DNA of 64,000 nt from the NCBI RefSeq assembly GCF_040954645.1, contig NC_092810.1, positions 75,832,660-75,896,659 of the forward strand, read 5' to 3'. This DNA is from Diabrotica undecimpunctata. Taxonomy: Eukaryota; Arthropoda; Insecta; Coleoptera; Chrysomelidae. A program made the position numbers and the translations under genes. Position 1 is the stretch's first letter, and every line of letters starts with the position of its first letter. Shown here piece after piece: positions 21,889 to 29,699 of this stretch. The notes under the pieces were generated by a model. It made no database searches, had not been told where the DNA came from, and was given only the letters and a program-made list of their open reading frames with translations.

Positions 21889-22315
21889 GATAATTGTACT
21901 AGAGATATCCAATTGGATCTTTAATGCAGTGGTTTCTCCTTGCCTTCTGCATCCTTATGCCGTTGACCATTTACTTGATTCATTCGCCTTTGGTGCCAAT
22001 TTCTTAGCACTGGGGCAAAAGAGTGCCCTTCCACTTACCAACTCATCCGCCCGAAGCCGTTGGCCAGTAAGTGTGGGATTGCTTATACCGGCAATCGTTC
22101 GGTGGAATTTTCGCCATATCTGGCTACCCTCACTTAGTTTAGCCTGCAGACCAATGCAGTTGCCCGGGGTGTGGCACGTGGAGCCATAAGTGAGAGTTAG
22201 CTGTCTTATGAGGACCAGTTATCAAGAACCATCTCCCGTCTATGACGCTCGATGTGGTCGTTCCGATAAAAGGTGCTACCTCTATAACACAACTCTACAC
22301 CCCATCAATTAGTTT

Positions 22316-22681
22316 GAAAGTTATTAAAATTGTTTATCGCAGAAGTCATTTTTTTGTAATCAAATAACACATAAATATGAAAAATGTTTTGCAAAATTAC
22401 TGTTATATAGGTAACGTCTAAACAATTAGAATAAATTTTAAACTATTACTCGAAATTTATTATTAGACGAAATATTTTTTCATATTTAAAAAGCTGACAG
22501 CTTTACACGAATTATGTTATAGAAACAAAACTATGTTGTTATGGAACGATTAGAAAAATTAGGGATGATTACATGCAAACAGCATTGCCAGTGAGTGTTA
22601 AAAATGAGACTGAAATGAATATTACTCGGTCCATGTTAAAGAAGAACTAAAAATTCAAGCGTCCTTCATGACTTCAACAGA

Positions 22682-22685
<4 letters not shown>
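22316..22685. other. Unassigned AT-rich stretch
   Basis: Begins with the right-hand RTE target duplication. No gene or second copy recognised. Confidence 0.4.

Positions 22686-22756
<71 letters not shown>
22686..22756. repeat. (TA)n microsatellite
   Basis: Pure TA tract. Confidence 0.97.
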
Positions 22757-22757
<1 letters not shown>

Positions 22758-23479
22758 CTCTCCGCCAACAGCAACAGCCTTTTATTTGGCACTAATATAG
22801 CCCTGGATAGATGTAAAGTCTGCGACCTTGGTATCCTCTGTTTGTTTCCTCTATATTTTTATTAATGGATTTAGAAACGTCACAAATTTCCTTTTTCGGA
22901 CTATCTGGTTTTATCTTGTGTATTTTATTTTCACGGGCAAAATGCATGTGTAATGCGTATGTGGCTGTATTTATGTGTGTGTGATTTAAATTTGCCTACC
23001 ACGTTGGGTGTCAATTGTAACAGTATATAATTGCTTATAGGGGGTTGAAAGGTGGGACTGAACAAATACTGAGCTTGGAAATAGGATAAGCAAATAAATT
23101 GAAACGTTTGCGAATGGTTACTCGTGTTTTTGTTGGAGAGCTAGGTCGTAGATAAAGGTTTCTTTATTTGGGGGACTGGGAGGGCTAACTACCAATTTTT
23201 CTAAATTATTAATTAATTATTAAGGCCAACTCTATTTAAAACAAAACTAAAATATGACGAGTAGCTGATCCATAAAACTTATATTTATTTATAATTTTTA
23301 ATTTGTCATCAAATCTAAGTATATTAACGAAGAATGTTTATTGAAATGAAATGAAATGCTACAGTGTTTGTGTGTTTGTTTGTATGTTCTAAGTTGATCC
23401 GCGGGCATTTATTTGATTAAGTTTTTTCCACACCTGTATCGTAAGTTCCCCTTTCATTCAGGCTCACAGTCTCCGGCAT
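22757..23479. other. Unassigned stretch
   Basis: No gene recognised. gggtgtcaattgtaacagta at about 23008-23027 and the G-rich gggggttgaaaggtgggac that follows are reminiscent of LTR edges, but I find no partner repeat. Confidence 0.35.
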
Positions 23480-23490
23480 TATATATATAT

Positions 23491-23547
<57 letters not shown>
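23480..23547. repeat. (TA)n microsatellite
   Basis: TA tract (one G interruption) about 45 bases left of the large palindrome. Confidence 0.96.
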
Positions 23548-23551
<4 letters not shown>

Positions 23552-23647
23552 AAAAGCGATAAACGCTTGTCATCAACGCTGATCAAATAGAATACAAAAC
23601 TCAAATATTTGGGTGTGCAGCGGAAGATAGGACAAAGAAGTACTCTT

Positions 23648-23705
23648 TTTAGTTAACCAAGCTTTCGCAAATCTTTATTTGCATCATCAGGGTGCTACAA
23701 TAAAC
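23648..23705 (-). ncRNA. Hammerhead-ribozyme-like motif, left arm
   Basis: Minus strand: CUGAUGA (23690-23684), an extra U, helix II GCAAAU-AAAG-AUUUGC, GAAA (23666-23663), a GC step, then UU. Helix I is formed by ..ACC with GGU.. plus an outer UUUA/UAAA after an internal loop. Same sequence as the right-arm motif. Confidence 0.6.
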
Positions 23706-24018
23706 AAAACTAGTACAAAATACAGAAAAGAATTATTTTGCATCTTACACTAATTGAGGTTAGTTGTCGTGATGTTTATTAAATGAAATGTGCAACTCAT
23801 TTGATCCCTACAAATGATGGCGAAAACTATCCAAAATTGTTTTTAAAAAAATATGTATTTGTTAAAGAACGTTTTTTTAAAAACAATTTTGGATAGTTTT
23901 CGCCATCATTTGTAGGGATCAAATGAGTTGCACATTTCATTTAATAAACATCACGACAACTAACCTCAATTAGTGTAAGATGCAAAATAATTCTTTTCTG
24001 TATTTTGTACTAATTTTG

Positions 24019-24076
24019 TTTATTGTAGCACCCTGATGATGCAAATAAAGATTTGCGAAAGCTTGGTTAACTAAAA
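24019..24076 (+). ncRNA. Hammerhead-ribozyme-like motif, right arm
   Basis: CUGAUGA (24033-24039), an extra U, perfect helix II GCAAAU-AAAG-AUUUGC (24041-24056), GAAA (24057-24060), helix III reduced to a self-complementary GC step, a UU cleavage-site candidate (24063-24064), then GGU closing helix I against ACC. All conserved core bases of the type I fold are present. The single base between the core and helix II departs from the textbook form. The tiny helix III suggests activity, if any, as a dimer. Confidence 0.62.
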
Positions 24077-24126
24077 AGAGTACTTCTTTGTCCTATCTTC
24101 CGCTGCACACCCAAATATTTGAGTTT

Positions 24127-24128
<2 letters not shown>

Positions 24129-24215
<87 letters not shown>
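24129..24215. repeat. (TA)n microsatellite
   Basis: TA tract beginning exactly at the right end of the 538-bp palindrome. Confidence 0.97.
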
Positions 24216-24217
<2 letters not shown>

Positions 24218-24249
24218 CAAATTATTTTTTCGACCGTACTGTTTTAAAT

Positions 24250-24485
24250 ATTGATTTAGAGTATCAGCAATCGGTCAGGAAATAAAACTCTATTTGTTCA
24301 GTCTCTCAATATTTCGTCACGATTTTGTGACTTCTTCAGGAGAAAACTGTAAATTTATTAGAATAATTAATGATTATATGTAAACAAAATGAATATTTTA
24401 ATACTTACAACTATAAGAATGAAAATTTTAAATAAAAAATAAATAAAAAAGTTTTATTTCCTGACCGATTGCTGATACTCTAAAT

Positions 24486-24489
<4 letters not shown>
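24250..24489. repeat. Short element with 39-bp terminal inverted repeats
   Basis: 24250-24288 is exactly complementary to 24451-24489 (core word atcagcaatcggtcaggaaa). The right end passes into a TA tract. The word recurs at 62938-62958, so this is an interspersed family. The left half carries a hammerhead-like motif on the minus strand. Confidence 0.9.
24299..24349 (-). ncRNA. Hammerhead-ribozyme-like motif, best formed copy
   Basis: Minus strand: helix I strand CAGUUUUCUC (24349-24340), CUGAAGA (24339-24333), an extra A, helix II GUCAC-AAAAUC-GUGAC, GAAA (24315-24312), a UA step, UU, then helix I strand GAGAGACUG (24307-24299). Helix I pairs over nine positions with one bulged U and one G-U pair. 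CUGANGA, GAAA and an NUH site are all in the right places. One base intervenes between the core and helix II, as in the other copies here. Confidence 0.65.

Positions 24490-24566
<77 letters not shown>
24488..24566. repeat. (TA)n microsatellite
   Basis: TA tract abutting the 39-bp inverted-repeat element. Confidence 0.97.
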
Positions 24567-24569
<3 letters not shown>

Positions 24570-24639
24570 AAGACAGCTAAGATTTGATTTCACGTATAGT
24601 GCCTCTGCATATTCGCTCAAAATAACTTCAATCAAGACG

Positions 24640-24955
24640 CTACAGCAACATCTGAGAATAAAACCAAAAAGTAGAAATCCGAAGATTTCTTGGTTGTAGA
24701 AACCGTTGGTCCTTGGTTGTACATCCGACTAGTAAAAGCAACAATGCACTCATCAACAGCAACTGTCAGAATACAAAATGAGCATACTGAGAACTTTTTA
24801 ATAGTCAAAGGATTTAACCAAGCAGATGGGCTGGCGTTGATACTATTCAATCTGACTCTCAAGTATGTGCTGACAGCTGAATATAGGAAGAAATAATCTC
24901 CTAACAAAAAAATCAATACAGATTGCCGCATGTGCCGATGACATTAGCATTATGC
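24640..24955 (+). pseudogene. LINE RT fragment ending at the YADD box
   Basis: Reads LVKATMHSSTATVRIQNEHT, then a decayed GVKQGDGLAP-like stretch (GFNQADGLALILFNLTLKYV). After a frameshift comes KKSIQIAACADDISI, ending at 24955. This is a non-LTR RT palm fragment, distinct from the RTE that begins at the next base. A stop, a frameshift and truncation on both sides make it dead. Confidence 0.7.
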
Positions 24956-26975
24956 AACACATACTGGAGATCGAACAACAAACACAACACCTCAAACTTA
25001 CATAAAAAAATGAAAGAACTTACAGGCAACACCAGACAAAGAAGAACACTCATAACAAGAGATAATAATGGAGGAATACTTACTGAAGAGAGCAAAATAA
25101 AGGAAGTATGGGAACAATGGGTATTTAAGGAAGCTTTAGACGGTTGTGCGAAAGGAATACTAATAAACGGTGAATGGTTGAATAACATTAGATATGCAGA
25201 TGACACTATAGTTTTTGCCGATAATCTGAATGACTTACAGATATTAACAAATCGCATAACAGAAGTCAGCAACAGATACGGACTAGCTCTTAACATAAAG
25301 AAAACCAAATTTATGACAATTAGTAAAAAACCAATACTAAACGCTCAACTTACAATCAACCAACAGAATATCGAAAGAGTCGAGCAATATACATATCTAG
25401 GCACCAATTTAAATAGCCAATGGGACCACTCAACAGAAATTAAACAGCGAATAATAAAAGCAAAAGCAGCATTCGTTAGAATGAGAACCATTTTCAACAG
25501 TCGACACATATCATTAAAAACAAAATGCCGTCTATTGAACTGCTACATATTCACAGTTCTGCTCTACGGAATGGAAGCATGGACACTGACTGTTGCATCT
25601 ATGAATCGGCTCGAAGCTTTCGAAATGTGGTGTTATAGGCGTATCTTACGTATATCCTGGGTTGACAGAGTTACTAATGTGGAGGTCCTGCGTAGAATGA
25701 AACTAAAAAGTTGGAATATCTAGGACATGTAATGAGAAATCAAGAACGTTACGGCCTTCTTCAGCTGATTCTCCAAGGGAAAGTAAATGGTAAGAGAGAA
25801 CCGGGAAGAAGACGCATTTCCTGGCTTCAAAATTTACGAAAGTGGTATAACACGACTACCACTGAACTGTTCCGCGCTGCAATAAATAAAGTAAAGATAG
25901 CCGTGATGATCGCCAACATCCGGAACGGATAGGCACTTCAAGAAGAAGATGGGAACAATATATAATCCATCTGTTCCATGACGAGAGGGAAAATGAACAA
26001 GATATAGGTGAAGAAGAAAAATACCTACAAATTTTACCCTCAGAAGTAAAGAGTGCCCTACAGAATGCAAAACAAGTAAAAGCACCGGGTCCTGATCAAA
26101 TTCCAGTTGAACTGTTAAAAGCCTTAGATGACGGTAATATAAAGAGACTCACCCGAATTATCAACCACATATATGTAGAGGGCAACATCCTGGAAGAATG
26201 GCTTAAATCGATATTTTTACCTCTACTAAAAAACAACAATCCCAAATTACGTAATGACTATAGATTGATAAGCCTAATGTGCCACCCTTTAAAGATTTTC
26301 TTGAAAATTGATCAAAACCGAATTTATAAGAAATGTGAGGAGCAGATAGATGAAACTCAGTTTGGCTTCAGAGGAGGCATGGGTACAAGAGAGGCATTAT
26401 TTGCGTTAACGGTACTCTTGCAGAAATGTCGGGAATATAACAAGAGTGCATATGTATGCTTCATAGACTTTAGAAAGGCCTTTGACTGAGTGCAGCATAT
26501 GAAGTTAATAGATGAATTAAAAAACATCAATTTAGACAAAAAAGACATTGAATTTATTAAGGCTATATACTGGAACCAGAAAGCAGTAGTAAAGGTGAAC
26601 CATATAGAAACAAATAATATACCGATTGCGAGAGGGGTTAGGCAAGGATGCGTCTTGTCTCCGACGCTTTTCAACGTGTACTCACAGGTCATATTCAGAA
26701 AAGCCTTATGGGAAAGAAAAGAGGGAATAAGAATTGGTGGAGAAATCATAAACACCATGAGATTTGCAGATGACACGGTAATTGTGGCTGAGAGTATACA
26801 AGAACTACAAACTTTACTAGACGCAATAGATAGTGAATGCATTCAAATGGGACTCGACATCAACACAGATAAGACCAAATTTATGATAGTATCAAGGAGT
26901 CCAATAAATAATGAACAACTAACTCTTGGTGGACAGCAAATAGAGAGAGTGACAAAATATAAATATCTGGGAGCT
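24956..26975 (+). pseudogene. Older RTE-like element split by a younger RTE
   Basis: The outer copy begins in the endonuclease-RT linker (LHKKMKELTGNTRQRR, DNNGGILTEESKIKEVWEQ). It is interrupted at 25119-25948 by another RTE and resumes at 25953 with EQYIIHLFHDERENEQD in frame with what preceded. It then continues KQVKAPGPDQIPVELLKAL, DETQFGFRGGMGTREALFA, CFIDFRKAFD, a stop (CGA to TGA, 26487-26489), GVRQGCVLSPTLFNVYS, MRFADDTVIVAES and INTDKTKFMIVS. It ends at KYKYLGA (26975), where the palindrome at 26977 begins. Besides the stop, the endonuclease and C-terminus are missing. Confidence 0.88.
25119..25948 (+). mobile_element. 5'-truncated RTE-like element inserted in an older RTE
   Basis: Bounded by an 11-bp direct duplication atgggaacaat (25108-25118 and 25949-25959) and ending in an agaagaag tail. 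It encodes the second half of an RT: LNNIRYADDTIVFADNLNDL, LNIKKTKFMTIS, LLYGMEAWTL, CYRRILRISWVDRVTNVEVL. Then a ~1-base shift plus the loss of some codons near 25700 moves it to LEYLGHVMRNQERYGLLQLI, RRRISWLQNLRKWYN and KIAVMIANIRNG. Same orientation as its host element. Removing it restores the host reading frame. Confidence 0.92.
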
Positions 26976-26980
26976 TAATT

Positions 26981-27035
26981 GTTTCGCTGAACGTTTTCGC
27001 CAAAGAGAATTAATTTGGCTTCTTCAGGGCTGAAA
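26981..27035 (-). ncRNA. Hammerhead-ribozyme-like motif, left arm
   Basis: Minus strand: CUGAAGA (27027-27021), helix II GCCAAA..UUUGGC, GAAA (26998-26995), a self-complementary ACGU helix III, UC, then AGCGAAA against UUUCAGCC. One helix I pair is lost compared with the right-arm copy (A for G). Confidence 0.6.
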
Positions 27036-27260
27036 GAGAATAAATTATAATGAGCTACCATATATTATCTATTAAAAACATTATTGATCTTACCGTAACT
27101 TAGAATTGTAGAGTTAGAATATTAAAAAACTTTGCTAGTACACCATTATGCTGTTACTAGCAAAGTGTTTTGATATTCTAACTCTACAATTCTAAGTTAC
27201 GGTAAGATCAATAATGTTTTTAATAGATAAATATATGGTAGCTAATTATAATTTATTCTC

Positions 27261-27314
27261 TTTCAGCCCTGAAGAAGCCAAATTAATTTTCTTTGGCGAA
27301 AACGTTCGGCGAAA
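27261..27314 (+). ncRNA. Hammerhead-ribozyme-like motif, right arm
   Basis: Helix I strand UUUCAGCC (27261-27268), CUGAAGA (27269-27275), an extra A, helix II GCCAAA..UUUGGC, GAAA (27298-27301), palindromic AC-GU (27302-27305), U and C (27306-27307) as the NUH site, then GGCGAAA (27308-27314). GGC pairs GCC and GAAA pairs UUUC around a bulged A. All core positions of the type I hammerhead are present. Confidence 0.65.
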
Positions 27315-27559
27315 CAATTGATACTCATTAGAGTCTTTCTTGCAGATTTCCCCAATTTTTAAGAGTTTACTATATATGTATTAAACACTTTACTCTTAAA
27401 AGTTTTTTTACGTGCAATGTGACGGGTTTTTATAGTGTTTCGTAGTAGTTTTTATTCACTTCTTTCACTTTTGAAGTAAAATTTTTCTTGTTGTTATACA
27501 TGAATGCTATTACATATGAACATTTAGCTATTATTTTAACGACACCATTTTAATATTTT

Positions 27560-27890
27560 GACCACGGTTACCAGGAGAATGGTGTGTTTGTTTTACACCT
27601 TATCATTCTTCACTCACCATTCGTAAGTTCTTTTTCCATGTTTTATATTCTTGCCTACACCATTGCATTGTTTTAGATTGAACTGATGAAGCTTGTAAAT
27701 ACAATAAGCGAAACGTATTATATGATTATTAATATGTAGTGACTGTTTAATTGCGTCAAATTTTGTTAGTCTTGGGGAACAGTCAATTAATTTGGGTTCA
27801 TATAAGTAAAATTCTTTGAGCTTATTGGAGCTGTCGGATATTTTATTTCCTTTTTCAAGACAATCTAAAAATGTATCCTAAATGAGAATG
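27560..27890 (+). repeat. Interspersed repeat, copy 1
   Basis: Directly repeated at about 29060-29455. Shared words include tcttggggaa, tttgggtt/tttgggct, and the end tttttcaagacaatctaaaa against tttttcaagacattctaaaa. The left part carries a hammerhead-like motif. The right part, read on the minus strand, has the UUGAAAA-hairpin-GAAA-like relative also seen at 15.3/15.7 kb. Confidence 0.75.
27666..27735 (+). ncRNA. Hammerhead-ribozyme-like motif, unpaired copy
   Basis: CUGAUGA (27683-27689), an extra A, a helix II candidate GCUUGUA-AA-UACAAUAAGC, GAAA (27710-27713), CG step, UA as the NUH site. Helix I is only weakly supported (AA/UU near the core, then loops). Core boxes are intact. Confidence 0.5.
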
Positions 27891-28799
27891 TTTACATTTA
27901 GATAATAAAAAAAAACCTACTGCTCCTGGTTACAAATTAATTGAATCAGTTTGATGAACATGAAGAATTTAGAATGCATAAAAATTAAACAATAATACAA
28001 TTAAATATAATAAACTACACTACTATTTATCATTTTAACGGAATAATTATTTGATGTGAGCTTGACGCTACTCAAATGCCATTTGCCTGCATTAATTCGT
28101 TAGGTTAGGAAAGAAATAAACGAAAAAGAAAACAATATATACCAAAATGATTAAAAGACATATAAATCTCTAGGTAAAATTAGTGGAATAATGAATTAAA
28201 AATCAAATACAGAAACCATTTCTTTAAATTCTCTTTTACGTAAATTAATTTTCTTTTCCAAAATTTTTCAACTGCTATCAACTGATAAACCAGTATATTA
28301 TTCTGTACTAAGTATATACAATGTATAAATGGTTGTAAAACATTTTATTTATTATATCAAAGCGTGTATTTTATTTGATATAAATAATTTTCATATTTTT
28401 TTAATTTCAGGTAAGCACAAAATTAACTGCAATATAACGACTACAACGGTAAGATATACTCAGATAGATAAATTATCAGTATTTGTACTAAATATACTAT
28501 AAAATTTTAAATTCTTTAACTATAAGTAAATATACTGTGTCCTTTTTTCTTACTGTGTGTTACTGGGGCCATTTTTTTTGTCGCGCTGCAGCCAATTGGC
28601 TTATTGTACGTTGTGTATGTTGTAGTGTGTAATTGCCTTGTTATAAAGACCGGCTTCATTTTCTACAAAGAATCGCTTAATTTATTCGAACGACTGTGCT
28701 AGAGATTAGTTTGTTCTAATGGAAACTTTTTAATTTTTATACATTAGAATCATAAAAATAAATAATTCTTATATAAAAAAATAGAAAGCACAGTCGTTC

Positions 28800-28852
<53 letters not shown>

Positions 28853-29059
28853 CGTTTGAAAAAATTTTAAAACTTCGTATTTTCGAATATGAACATTATT
28901 ATATGCAGAGTTTGTGTGTTTTTTGTTTTTTTTTTGTTATGTTAGTTTTAAATATTGAGTAAAGTTTACAGTACATATTATAATAACATCGATAATATAC
29001 TACATATTGAGTTGTAAGTTATGAACTAATAACACCTATATTTCTTACTCTATGTAACT
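27891..29059. other. Unassigned AT-rich stretch
   Basis: No gene recognised. 28684-28700 (attcgaacgactgtgct) is exactly complementary to 28787-28803, which passes directly into a TA tract (28803-28850), a miniature of the palindrome-then-TA arrangement seen elsewhere. Confidence 0.5.
28803..28850. repeat. (TA)n microsatellite
   Basis: TA tract abutting the 17-bp inverted repeat. Confidence 0.96.
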
Positions 29060-29208
29060 CTATGTCATCTGTTGTATTTTAGAGAACAGATGAAGCTTTA
29101 GAAATATGTAGTTGACTTCTTTTTTTATTTGCCAACCTGATTGACCGAGTAAACCTCTGAATTCACTAGTTGAATACTTTAAAATATAAATTGACGGTCG
29201 TAGTCTTT

Positions 29209-29304
<96 letters not shown>

Positions 29305-29455
29305 GGTTATGAATGTGTCGTGTTAAATTTTTTTTATTCTTGGGGAATGCTCTCAATTGATTTGGGCTGATAAATAAAACTCTTTAAGCTTAAGCTTAGT
29401 CAAGCAGTCAAGCTTTCGGAAATTTTATTTACTTTTTCAAGACATTCTAAAAAAG
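29060..29455 (+). repeat. Interspersed repeat, copy 2, with internal TA tract
   Basis: Direct copy of 27560-27890 but with a TA tract (29212-29303) in the middle. The motif at its left is damaged: acagatgaagctttagaaat lacks helix II and has CAGAUGA for CUGAUGA. Confidence 0.65.
29212..29303. repeat. (TA)n microsatellite
   Basis: TA tract inside the interspersed repeat. The other copy (27560-27890) lacks it, so the tract expanded or was gained in one copy. Confidence 0.97.
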
Positions 29456-29699
29456 CATAAAAAAAAAGAAAAAATATTTTATTAAGAAAAATTTCTTTAT
29501 AACAGGTATTGTTACAACAGTTCCGTGAGATTTGTTTCATATAGAAAAAGTCCACAAACAAAAAAAGGAGTAGAAGTTCTACTTAATTCAAGATAATATC
29601 GAAAGTTCCTGACATTTCTAGTGACGTTTGGAACATCAGAAAATATATATAAACATATGTTGTTGACAGTTGTAGTAACCGCTGTATTTTGAGTTTTAA

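Larger units (their letters stand above)
18872..22303 (-). mobile_element. Full-length RTE-like non-LTR retrotransposon
   Basis: The element reads on the minus strand. Its 5' end is GGGGTGTAGAGTTGTGTTAT at 22303 and its 3' end is a short GAAGAAGAAGA tail at 18872. It is bounded by a 12-bp direct duplication atcaattagttt (18860-18871 and 22304-22315). Length 3,432 bp, with a ~415-bp 5' leader, one long reading frame (endonuclease then RT) and a 3' UTR of only a few bases, all typical of RTE. The clear duplication and a single in-frame stop make it one of the youngest insertions in the window. Confidence 0.93.
23593..24130. repeat. Near-perfect 538-bp palindrome
   Basis: Arms 23593-23851 and 23872-24130 (259 bp each) pair in strict register, with a 20-base centre. 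I see one mismatch (ctagtac against gtactaa at about 23711/24012) and no indel. The right arm runs straight into a TA tract. Each arm has a hammerhead-like motif near its outer end, reading outward (minus strand on the left, plus strand on the right). PLE terminal repeats can occur in inverted orientation, which would explain the architecture. No PLE coding sequence is attached. Confidence 0.93.
26977..27319. repeat. 343-bp palindrome with outward hammerhead-like motifs
   Basis: Arms 26977-27140 and 27155-27319 are inverted copies with a few mismatches and small indels around a 14-base centre. The architecture is the same as the 538-bp palindrome: ribozyme-like motifs near both outer ends, reading outward. 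The left end truncates an RTE reading frame. Confidence 0.92.

Noticed and set aside
18880..21912. Two separate genes (an endonuclease and a polymerase)
   Set aside because: They share one reading frame with a single stop between them, and both lie between the same target duplications; one RTE ORF.
22980..23160. LTR in the region with gtaacagtatataattgctt
   Set aside because: No second copy, primer site or gag/pol sequence nearby.
24923..25723. A single 266-codon RT gene
   Set aside because: It is a fusion across a target-site duplication, where the old RTE linker runs into a younger RTE insert.
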